From the NCBI GenBank assembly GCA_900551435.1, contig URVW01000048.1:1-17845 (forward strand): a stretch of DNA of 17,845 nucleotides, read 5' to 3'. A model generated the notes under the pieces. The model was not told the DNA's origin, searched no databases, and worked only from the letters and a program-made list of their open reading frames with translations. The stretch's first letter is position 1, and each line of letters opens with the position of its first letter. Of this stretch, positions 1-4,939 are shown one piece after another. The stretch is from an uncultured Faecalibacterium sp. Lineage in GTDB: Bacteria > Bacillota > Clostridia > Oscillospirales > Ruminococcaceae. Both the position numbers and the translations under genes were made by a program.

Positions 1-45
1 TACTGATTCGTAGTCAGTCACTCTATCCAGCTGAGCTACCAACGC
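1..45 (-). tRNA. tRNA-Arg (anticodon ACG), partial, 3' half outside the window
   Basis: Read on the minus strand from position 45, this has a 7-nt acceptor strand (GCGTTGG), T8-A9, a D arm GCTC..GAGT, and a complete anticodon arm ACTGA-CTACGAA-TCAGT. The anticodon is therefore ACG, flanked by the expected U33 and A37. The variable loop, T arm and 3' acceptor strand lie beyond the window edge. A34 in this tRNA is normally deaminated to inosine by TadA so that it reads CGU, CGC and CGA. The anticodon call is firm because the whole arm is visible. Confidence 0.93.
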
Positions 46-70
46 ATACGTTCCGTTCGGAACATGATGT

Positions 71-99
71 ATTTTATCACTCGGCCGGGGTTTTGTCAA
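71..99 (-). promoter_or_regulatory. SigA-type promoter of the tRNA-Arg gene
   Basis: On the minus strand there is a perfect -35 TTGACA (99-94), a 17-nt spacer and a -10 TAAAAT (76-71). Transcription would start near 64, about 19 nt before the mature tRNA end at 45. The leader carries a small palindrome (GTTCC/GGAAC, 50-63). The AT-rich stretch 100-173 between this promoter and the sdaAA stop shows no convincing terminator, so some read-through from sdaAA into the tRNA is possible. Confidence 0.85.
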
Positions 100-173
100 C
101 GGTTTTTTGCAAAGTTTTTGGCTTTTTCTGAAATTTATTTTTCGCTCGCGCAAAAAGTACGTATTTTCGAAGT

Positions 174-1049
174 TTACGATTCTTCTGCCAGACGCTCTGC
201 AATACGAATGCCTGTGGGCGTTGCGGCAAGACCGCCCTGTCCGGTCTCGCGGAGGTCCGGCGAAAGCAGACTTCCGACGCGGCCCATGGCATCGATGACT
301 TCATCGCAGGGGATCGCATAGTCCACCCCTGCCAGCGCCATATTGGCGCAGGAAACGGCATTCACCGCGCCCACCACATTTCGCTTGACGCAGGGGACTT
401 CCACCAGACCGGCCACCGGGTCGCAGACCAAGCCCAACAGATTGCCCAGCGCCATGGCGGCCGCTGCAGCGCACTGTTCAGGCATGCCGCCTTTCAGGTG
501 GCAGAGCGCTGCCGCGGCCATGGCGCTGGCCGCACCGACTTCGGCCTGACAGCCGCCCTCCGCACCCGCAAGGGTCGCGCGGGCCGCGATGACCTGACCA
601 AACCCAGCGGCGACATAAAGCGCCTCACAGATGGCCGTTTCATCGGCCTCGCCCGCGCGGGCCAGCGGGAGCAGCACCGCCGGGAGAACGCCGCAGCTGC
701 CCGCTGTGGGCGCCGCCACGATCCGCTTCATACAGGCGTTGCATTCGGCGGTCTTGAGCGCTTCGGCGGTCACCTCGGCCAGATAATCACCGCCATAGCT
801 CTTTCCCGCTTTGTGGGCCTGTTCCACCCTTGCGGCGTCGCCGCCGGACAGCCCGCTTCGGCTGCGCTGGGCCGGGTCGTAGTCCCGGCTGGTCGTCTGC
901 ATCACATGCCAAAGATGCCGCATGGCATGGCGGCTCTGCTCCTCGGTCAGGCGGCTCTCGGCAAGGTCGCTGCGCAGGATGGCTTCCGCCAGCGAAATCT
1001 TCTGACTGCGGGCAGAAGCCAGCATCTCTTCACACGATAAAAAGGACAT
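174..1049 (-). CDS. sdaAA: L-serine ammonia-lyase, iron-sulfur-dependent, alpha subunit
   Basis: This is the catalytic subunit of the two-subunit Fe-S L-serine dehydratase, which deaminates L-serine to pyruvate and ammonia in the cytoplasm. The 291 residues match the usual alpha-chain length. Family motifs seen are GLSGGDA (66-72), PTAGSCGVLP (114-123), GAEGGCQAE (162-170) and GLVCDPVAGLVEVPC (206-220). By family knowledge Cys119, Cys167 and Cys209 are the likely ligands of the oxygen-sensitive [4Fe-4S] cluster, whose fourth iron site binds serine. The ATG at 1049 is preceded by a GGAGGA ribosome site inside the last codons of sdaAB, three bases after its stop. The two genes are therefore one transcript and probably translationally coupled. 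The alternative, a fused single-chain SdaA, is excluded by the separate beta gene upstream. Confidence 0.96.
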   Translation of the reverse strand: MSFLSCEEMLASARSQKISLAEAILRSDLAESRLTEEQSRHAMRHLWHVMQTTSRDYDPAQRSRSGLSGGDAARVEQAHKAGKSYGGDYLAEVTAEALKTAECNACMKRIVAAPTAGSCGVLPAVLLPLARAGEADETAICEALYVAAGFGQVIAARATLAGAEGGCQAEVGAASAMAAAALCHLKGGMPEQCAAAAAMALGNLLGLVCDPVAGLVEVPCVKRNVVGAVNAVSCANMALAGVDYAIPCDEVIDAMGRVGSLLSPDLRETGQGGLAATPTGIRIAERLAEES

Positions 1050-1052
1050 GGC

Positions 1053-1736
1053 TCATTCCTCCGCACTCTCTTCAGGTTCATCGACATTCAGGCAGGTCAC
1101 TTTCAAGATCCCCGGCATGACGGCCAGCTGTTGTTCCAGCGGGTGCGGGATATGCGAATCGCATTCCAGCACCATGACCGCATAGCTGCCGGTCCCCGCA
1201 CGGAACACCTGCATCGACGCAATGTTGATCCGGCGCAGCGCCAGCGACATGGTCACTTCGGCAATGCAGCCGGGGGTGTCCTCGTTGTGGATGATCAAAG
1301 TATTGCTGTCGCCGCCGAAATCTGCGGGCACGCCGTCGATCTCGGTGACGCGGATGCGTCCGCCGCCCACCGACGCCGCTTTCAGCGAAAGCACCCGGCC
1401 ACTCCGGCTCTGCAGGGTCAGAACGGCGGTATTCGGGTGGGCAGAGCGAAGCTCCACCGGATGGATGTTGAATTTCATACCCTGTTCCTCGGCCAGCGCA
1501 AAGCTGTCGGGCAGACGCGGGTCATCCGGGCGCAGCCCCAGAAGCCCTGCCACCAAGGCACGGTCCGTTCCGTGGCCCTTGCCCGTGGTCGCAAAGCTGC
1601 CATACAGTCCGATGTCGGCATCCACCGGGATCTCTCCCAGCAGTTTCTGTGCTGTGTATCCGATCTTGGCCGCACCGGCGGTGTGGCTGGAGGAGGGGCC
1701 GATCATGACCGGCCCGAGAACGTCAAACAAGCGCAT
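1053..1736 (-). CDS. sdaAB: L-serine ammonia-lyase, iron-sulfur-dependent, beta subunit
   Basis: This is the 227-residue partner of the alpha chain. The N-terminal part has the family signature GPSSSHTAG (13-21) and HGTD (55-58). The C-terminal part (about 146-220) is an ACT domain, starting near LIIHNEDTPG, a fold that often binds amino acids as regulators. The reading frame stays open upstream to 1853, but the ATG at 1736 is preferred: it has an AAGGA site 11-12 bases upstream, and homology to the family begins exactly at MRLFDVLGP. It is first in the sdaAB-sdaAA operon. The leader contains a stem-loop (1799-1823). Confidence 0.95.
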   Translation of the reverse strand: MRLFDVLGPVMIGPSSSHTAGAAKIGYTAQKLLGEIPVDADIGLYGSFATTGKGHGTDRALVAGLLGLRPDDPRLPDSFALAEEQGMKFNIHPVELRSAHPNTAVLTLQSRSGRVLSLKAASVGGGRIRVTEIDGVPADFGGDSNTLIIHNEDTPGCIAEVTMSLALRRINIASMQVFRAGTGSYAVMVLECDSHIPHPLEQQLAVMPGILKVTCLNVDEPEESAEE

Positions 1737-1798
1737 TCCATGCACATCCTTTCGTGTTTCCCAGCAAAATCCCTCTTTCCGGGCCTTGTCGGACCGGC

Positions 1799-1823
1799 AA
1801 AAAGTGCCCTCTTCGCACTTTTT
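1799..1823 (-). promoter_or_regulatory. Stem-loop in the sdaAB leader, possible attenuator
   Basis: Arms AAAAAGTGC (1799-1807) and GCACTTTTT (1815-1823) pair perfectly over 9 bp around a 7-nt loop. It sits between the putative sdaAB -10 and start codon, so it would be transcribed. The only U run is part of the stem, so as a terminator it would be weak. A role in attenuation is inference. Confidence 0.4.
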
Positions 1824-1832
1824 CTCTGTTTT

Positions 1833-1838
1833 ATTATA
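1833..1838 (-). promoter_or_regulatory. Putative -10 element for sdaAB-sdaAA
   Basis: A consensus TATAAT is read on the minus strand (1838-1833), about 95 bases upstream of the sdaAB ATG. No good -35 is found 16-18 bases upstream, so an activator may be needed. It lies only about 20 bp from the oppositely oriented tig -10. Confidence 0.45.
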
Positions 1839-1856
1839 CCGCTTTTGCCCCACTTG

Positions 1857-1865
1857 TGCTATAAT
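1857..1865 (+). promoter_or_regulatory. Extended -10 promoter of tig
   Basis: TGCTATAAT (1857-1865) combines a TGn extension with a consensus -10. A start near 1872 gives a 50-nt leader with GGAGG at 1907-1911. The -35 region is poor, which an extended -10 can compensate. Confidence 0.65.
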
Positions 1866-1921
1866 AACTTTACTAATGTTTGAATTCGCTCCTTTTGGGG
1901 CAACACGGAGGTTCGATTTCT

Positions 1922-3217
1922 ATGAAACTGGTAAGCGTGGAAACTCCCGAAAAGAGTGTCTGCAAAATGACCTTCAGCGCATCCGCTGAGGAGCTGGAAG
2001 CCGCATCCAATGCCGTGTACGAGCGCACCCGCGCTTCCTACACCATCAAGGGCTTTGCCAAGGGCGAAGCCGACCGCGCACAGATCGAGGCAGACCGCGG
2101 CGAGCATACCTTCTGGTATGACGCCATCAACGACCTGATGGATCAGGACGTGCCCGCTTTGTACGAGGCCGCGATGGCAGAGCACGGCTTCAAGGCCGTG
2201 GACGAGCCGAGCTACGATCTGGTCAGCGTCAAGAAGGACGAGGGCTTTATGGCAACGGCCACCACTGCTCTGCAGCCGGAGCTGAACCTGACCCAGACCA
2301 CCGGTTTCAAGACGGTGTGCGTCACTCCCGCCGTCACCGACAAGGAGATCGACGCCGTTCTGGAACGCCGCCGCGCCGCTGCGGCAGAGCTGGTCCCGCA
2401 CAAGGGTCCCGCCGTCAAGGGCAACATCGTTCACATCGACTACGAAGGTCTGCTGGACGGCAAGGCATTTGCCGGCGGCACGGCCCAGAACCAGACGCTG
2501 CAGCTGGGCAGCGGCCGGATGATCCCCGGCTTCGAGGATGGCATCCTCGGCCACAAGAGCGGCGAAGAGTTTGAGATCAACGTGACCTTCCCGGCCCGCT
2601 ATCACGTCAAGGACCTCGCCGGAAAGCCGGTCGTGTTCAAGATCAAGCTGATCGATGTCTGCGTCCGTCAGCTGCCCGCTCTGAACAGCGATTTTGCCAA
2701 GAAGATCGGCAAGGTGGACACCATGGAAGAGTTCCGTGAGCAGGTCCGCAAGCAGCTGTACGACGGCAAGCACGCCAGCGCTCTGAACCGCGCCAAGGAC
2801 CAGATCCTGACCCAGCTGGCCGCCGCCGCCGAGGGCGAGCTGCCCAGCGTACTGGTCGAGAGCACCTATCAGCACGAGATGGAGAACATCCAGCAGCAGC
2901 TTCAGATGCAGCGGATGAGCTTGGACCGCTATCTGAGCCAGATCCACCAGACCCGCGAGAACTTCACGGCCAACGTCCACACCGCCGCCGAGAAGAACAC
3001 CCGCGCCCGCATGGCTCTGCTGCAGGTCGCGCAGAACGAGAACCTCGTCCCCACCGAAGAGGAGATCGACAAGAACCTGCAGGAGCGCGCTGACCGCACC
3101 AAAAAGACCCTCGAAGAGGTCAAGGCCAGCGTGAACGTCCCGATGATGCAGCGCAATGAGGCCATCCGCCGTGCCGCCGACTGGGTCATCGAGCACTCCA
3201 CCATCGAGGAGCAGTAA
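1922..3217 (+). CDS. tig: Trigger factor, ribosome-associated chaperone / peptidyl-prolyl isomerase
   Basis: Trigger factor binds near the ribosomal exit tunnel and shields nascent chains. The 431 residues show the three-part layout. The N-terminal ribosome-binding region spans about 1-115. An FKBP-type isomerase domain follows at about 165-245, with HIDYEGLLDGKAF (171-183), LGSGRMIPGFEDGILG (195-210) and KPVVFKIKL (235-243). A long helical C-terminal domain ends at 431. The frame is open from 1880, but the ATG at 1922 follows GGAGG and starts at the family N terminus (MKLVSVETPEK). The ribosome-contact signature, normally GFRxGKxP, reads GFAKGEAD at 44-51 and so lacks the usual Arg, second Lys and Pro. 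Clostridia often carry tig beside clpXP; that is not the case here. No terminator directly follows the stop, so transcripts probably run on to the hairpin at 3323-3356. Confidence 0.95.
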   Translation: MKLVSVETPEKSVCKMTFSASAEELEAASNAVYERTRASYTIKGFAKGEADRAQIEADRGEHTFWYDAINDLMDQDVPALYEAAMAEHGFKAVDEPSYDLVSVKKDEGFMATATTALQPELNLTQTTGFKTVCVTPAVTDKEIDAVLERRRAAAAELVPHKGPAVKGNIVHIDYEGLLDGKAFAGGTAQNQTLQLGSGRMIPGFEDGILGHKSGEEFEINVTFPARYHVKDLAGKPVVFKIKLIDVCVRQLPALNSDFAKKIGKVDTMEEFREQVRKQLYDGKHASALNRAKDQILTQLAAAAEGELPSVLVESTYQHEMENIQQQLQMQRMSLDRYLSQIHQTRENFTANVHTAAEKNTRARMALLQVAQNENLVPTEEEIDKNLQERADRTKKTLEEVKASVNVPMMQRNEAIRRAADWVIEHSTIEEQ

Positions 3218-3247
3218 GCGCTGATTTTTGAATTTTTTGCGAATCGC

Positions 3248-3275
3248 TTGACTTTTTTCGGATTTCGCATATACT
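3248..3275 (+). promoter_or_regulatory. Promoter of the antisense (antitoxin) RNA
   Basis: TTGACT (3248-3253), a 16-nt spacer and TATACT (3270-3275) form a strong SigA-type promoter just downstream of tig. Transcription would start near 3282, two bases before the first direct repeat. No plus-strand reading frame follows, so the product is a short RNA ending at the terminator near 3360. Confidence 0.8.
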
Positions 3276-3283
3276 AAAGTCAG

Positions 3284-3310
3284 GGAAACTGGTTGAGATG
3301 TTCCATCAAG
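3284..3310 (+). repeat. Direct repeats DRa and DRb, antitoxin copy
   Basis: DRa is GGAAACTGGT (3284-3293) and DRb is TTCCATCAAG (3301-3310), separated by 7 nt. Each is identical to its counterpart in the toxin gene, where the spacer is 9 nt. Two collinear 10-base identities about 157 bp apart in the same orientation are not expected by chance. Confidence 0.85.
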
Positions 3311-3322
3311 ACCACAAAAAGC

Positions 3323-3360
3323 GAACCCCCTCAGAGGTGCGACTCCGAGGGGGTTCTTTT
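3323..3360. terminator. Bidirectional terminator shared by the toxin mRNA and antitoxin RNA
   Basis: GAACCCCCTC (3323-3332) and GAGGGGGTTC (3347-3356) make a perfect 10-bp stem. Plus-strand transcripts then meet TTTT (3357-3360), and minus-strand transcripts meet a T run at 3320-3316. It ends the antisense RNA, and probably tig read-through, in one direction and the toxin mRNA in the other. Confidence 0.92.
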
Positions 3361-3365
3361 TGTGC

Positions 3366-3464
3366 TTACTTACCCTTGCGCTGACCATCAAGCCACTTGC
3401 AGATGTAATGCGATGCTACATTTGCTCCGACGGCCACAAGGAAACTGGTGATTATCGTTTCCAT
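3366..3464 (-). CDS. Putative Fst-like type I toxin, 32-residue membrane peptide
   Basis: The peptide starts METIITSFLVAVGANV and ends CKWLDGQRKGK. It has one hydrophobic segment (about residues 4-21), then a Trp-Leu-Asp motif, then a charged basic tail. This is the plan of the Fst family (pAD1 Fst is 33 residues), whose members damage the membrane when overproduced. The ATG at 3464 has a near-perfect AAGGGAGGTGA ribosome site upstream, which is strong support for such a short gene. The start codon lies inside direct repeat DRb and codons 6-9 inside DRa, where the antisense RNA would pair. The gene has its own promoter (3513-3541), and its mRNA would be about 190 nt, close to the roughly 210-nt fst transcript. 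Toxicity is inferred from architecture. It could also be a harmless small membrane peptide, but the paired RNA argues against that. Confidence 0.8.
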   Translation of the reverse strand: METIITSFLVAVGANVASHYICKWLDGQRKGK

Positions 3465-3468
3465 CAAG
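3440..3468 (-). repeat. Direct repeats DRa and DRb, toxin copy at the translation start
   Basis: On the plus strand GGAAACTGGT is at 3440-3449 and TTCCATCAAG at 3459-3468. On the toxin mRNA, DRb becomes CTTGATGGAA, which contains the ATG, and DRa covers codons 6-9. Pairing here with the antisense RNA would directly block initiation. Confidence 0.85.
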
Positions 3469-3512
3469 CTCACCTCCCTTCTGTTGCCAGAATGGGAAAG
3501 GGCAGCGCATCC

Positions 3513-3541
3513 AGTATATCACAAAACTTGATCCGATACAA
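3513..3541 (-). promoter_or_regulatory. Promoter of the toxin mRNA
   Basis: On the minus strand TTGTAT (3541-3536), a 17-nt spacer and TATACT (3518-3513) predict a start near 3506 and a leader of about 42 nt. In the leader CCCTT (plus-strand AAGGG, 3498-3502) can pair with the AAGGG of the ribosome site (plus-strand CCCTT, 3476-3480), which might mask it. That last point is inference. Confidence 0.65.
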
Positions 3542-3543
3542 AC

Positions 3544-3584
3544 AAAGCCGCCCGCATTCGACCTTGAGAATGCGGGCGGCTTTT
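3544..3584 (-). terminator. Terminator of the marR-TSUP operon
   Basis: A 13-bp perfect stem, GCCGCCCGCATTC (3547-3559) with GAATGCGGGCGGC (3568-3580), lies just after the TSUP stop. On the minus strand it is followed by TTTGTTTG; on the plus strand by TTTT. Confidence 0.85.
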
Positions 3585-3587
3585 GGG

Positions 3588-4367
3588 TTACTTTGCGAGG
3601 AATTTGAAGCCCATGACGACGATGCCAAGCACGACCAGAACCACGCCGGTCGCGCGGTTGAGGGTCTTGGGTTCGGCCTTATTGGCGAACATGGCCGCGA
3701 TGCGCGCCCACAGAAGGGTAAAGAGCACGCAGAGCACCAGCACGAACAGGTCCGGCATTCCGCCGATGGCAAAATGGGAGACCGCACCGGTCAGCGCCGT
3801 AAAGGTCATGATGAACACGCTGGTCCCGACCGCTGTTTTCAGCTCATAGCCCAGCACGCTGGTCAGGATGAGAAGCATCATCATGCCGCCGCCCGCGCCG
3901 ACAAAGCCGCAGATGAGGCCGATGACGATGCCGCACACGATGGACTGGATGGCACGCTTCTGGGCCGAGACGCCCTCCATGGCTTCCTTGGTGGTCATGA
4001 CCGGCCGGACGATGAACTTGACGCCCAGCATAAAGGTCATGAACACCGAGAAGCTTCCCATCGTTGCCGAGGGGAGCAGACTTGCCAGATAACTGCCCAC
4101 CACCGTGAACAGCAGGACGCTGACCATCATGATAAGGCCGTTTTTGACGTCCAGATTCTTATTTTTGTGGTAGGTATAGGCCGACACCGCGCTGGCCAGC
4201 ACGTCCGACGAAAGGGCGATGCCGACGGCCATATACGGGTCCATACCGAGGAAAGTGATGAGCATCGGGCTGATGACAGCCGCCGCGCTCATCCCCGCAA
4301 AGCCGGTCCCAAGGCCCGCGCCCATGCCGGCAAAAAAGGTGACGATGATCGTAAACAACACATTCAT
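3588..4367 (-). CDS. TSUP (TauE/SafE) family membrane permease
   Basis: This is a 259-residue integral membrane protein with about eight hydrophobic segments, the usual size and plan of the TSUP family. The glycine-rich start (FFAGMGAGLGTGFAGMSAA) and the second-half repeat (IGLICGFVGAGGGMMML) match the two family repeats. Characterised relatives export or import sulfite, sulfoacetate, taurine-derived sulfonates or other small anions; the substrate here cannot be read from sequence. The ATG at 4367 lies one base after the marR stop, with GGAG 9 bases upstream, so it is cotranscribed and probably coupled to the regulator. The context suggests export of a compound sensed by that MarR protein. 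Confidence 0.9.
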   Translation of the reverse strand: MNVLFTIIVTFFAGMGAGLGTGFAGMSAAAVISPMLITFLGMDPYMAVGIALSSDVLASAVSAYTYHKNKNLDVKNGLIMMVSVLLFTVVGSYLASLLPSATMGSFSVFMTFMLGVKFIVRPVMTTKEAMEGVSAQKRAIQSIVCGIVIGLICGFVGAGGGMMMLLILTSVLGYELKTAVGTSVFIMTFTALTGAVSHFAIGGMPDLFVLVLCVLFTLLWARIAAMFANKAEPKTLNRATGVVLVVLGIVVMGFKFLAK

Positions 4368-4368
4368 G

Positions 4369-4812
4369 TTATGCTTCTCCTTCTAAGATCAGGTCCAGAT
4401 TTTTTCCCATCTGCTCGAGGGTCTGGTAGAACCCCTTGAGCTGGGCGGCCTCGATGCCCTGCAGCAGACGGTCAAAGAACGCTTCCTGCAAAGCGCGGCC
4501 GCGCTCCACGATCGGCTGGGCGTTCTCGGTCAGGACCAATTCCGTTTTGCGGCGGTCCTCCGGGACCGGGCGGCGGTCCAAAAGCCCTTCCTGCACCAGC
4601 TTATCCACATTGACCGACACGAGATTCGCCTTGATATGGCGCACCTCTACGATATCGCTGGCCGTTTTATAGGACGGGTTGTTGCCCAGAAACATCAGGA
4701 TATCAAAGGCCGTCTGGGGCAGACCCAGCTCCTGACACAGCGGCTTGCAGAGCTGGACGTAGGCCAGATTCGTCTTGTTGGCAAACTCGATACTCGGGTT
4801 TCGTTCGCGCAT
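4369..4812 (-). CDS. MarR family transcriptional regulator
   Basis: The 147 residues have MarR layout: an N-terminal helix, a winged helix-turn-helix (about 33-97, with ASDIVEVRHIKANLVSVNVDKLVQEGLLDRRP as recognition region and PEDRRKTELVLTENAQ as the wing), and C-terminal dimer helices. The DRR in the wing is a MarR hallmark. The ATG at 4812 follows GGAG at good spacing. It is the first gene of a two-gene operon with the TSUP permease. A tandem 15-bp repeat between promoter and start codon (4826-4855) is the likely autorepression site. MarR repressors usually release DNA on binding a phenolic ligand, metal or oxidant; the signal here is unknown. Confidence 0.92.
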   Translation of the reverse strand: MRERNPSIEFANKTNLAYVQLCKPLCQELGLPQTAFDILMFLGNNPSYKTASDIVEVRHIKANLVSVNVDKLVQEGLLDRRPVPEDRRKTELVLTENAQPIVERGRALQEAFFDRLLQGIEAAQLKGFYQTLEQMGKNLDLILEGEA

Positions 4813-4825
4813 CGTGCATCTCCTT

Positions 4826-4855
4826 CATTCTTTTTTGAATCATTCATTTTTGAAG
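4826..4855. promoter_or_regulatory. Tandem operator-like repeat upstream of marR
   Basis: Two adjacent 15-bp copies, CATTCTTTTTTGAAT (4826-4840) and CATTCATTTTTGAAG (4841-4855), share 13 of 15 bases. Each contains inverted half-sites (ATTC/GAAT or TTCA/TGAA). They begin 2 bp downstream of the -10 hexamer, where a bound repressor would block initiation. That the adjacent MarR protein binds them is inference. Confidence 0.6.
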
Positions 4856-4856
4856 T

Positions 4857-4885
4857 ATTTTAGCACAGAGTTGTCCGTTTGTCAA
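4857..4885 (-). promoter_or_regulatory. Promoter of the marR-TSUP operon
   Basis: On the minus strand a perfect TTGACA (4885-4880), a 17-nt spacer and TAAAAT (4862-4857) make a strong SigA-type promoter. This fits a gene kept silent by a repressor. Confidence 0.85.
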
Positions 4886-4894
4886 GTACAATGC

Positions 4895-4934
4895 AAAAAA
4901 TCCCGTATCATGGAAGCATTCCACGATACGGGAT
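4895..4934 (-). terminator. Terminator of feoAB
   Basis: ATCCCGTATC (4900-4909) pairs with GATACGGGAT (4925-4934), and the inner TGGAA/TTCCA arms extend the stem past one mismatch to a 3-nt loop. A T run (4900-4895 on the minus strand) follows. It lies 5 bases after the feoAB stop and just behind the marR promoter. Confidence 0.9.
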
Positions 4935-4939
4935 CTCAT

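Larger units (their letters stand above)
3282..3361 (+). ncRNA. Putative antitoxin RNA (RNA II-like) of an Fst/par-type type I system
   Basis: The RNA of about 80 nt is bounded by its promoter (3248-3275) and the hairpin terminator. Its 5' part contains GGAAACTGGT (3284-3293) and TTCCATCAAG (3301-3310). Both recur in the same order on the same strand inside the toxin gene (3440-3449 and 3459-3468). The RNA is therefore complementary to the toxin mRNA over its start codon and codons 6-9, and again through the shared terminator. This is how RNA II of the enterococcal pAD1 par locus blocks fst translation. The RNA's existence and its role are inferred; promoter, repeats and terminator are seen. 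Confidence 0.78.

Noticed and set aside
50..63. GTTCCG/CGGAAC palindrome as an operator
   Set aside because: It lies in the short 5' leader of the tRNA, removed by RNase P; it may be chance or a processing hairpin, and nothing points to a regulator.
3284..3361. A TxpA/RatA-like arrangement, with only 3' overlap between toxin and antitoxin RNAs
   Set aside because: The direct repeats at the toxin start codon give a second pairing region, which matches the Fst/par arrangement rather than simple 3' overlap.
1859..3391. A 510-codon open frame on the minus strand spanning tig
   Set aside because: It is the shadow of the trigger factor gene, rich in Leu, Val, Gly and Asp without motifs. Its start region overlaps the toxin gene in another frame.
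3360..4439. A 359-codon open frame on the plus strand
   Set aside because: It runs antisense through the toxin gene and the TSUP gene; its composition is the typical Arg/His/Asp-rich shadow pattern.
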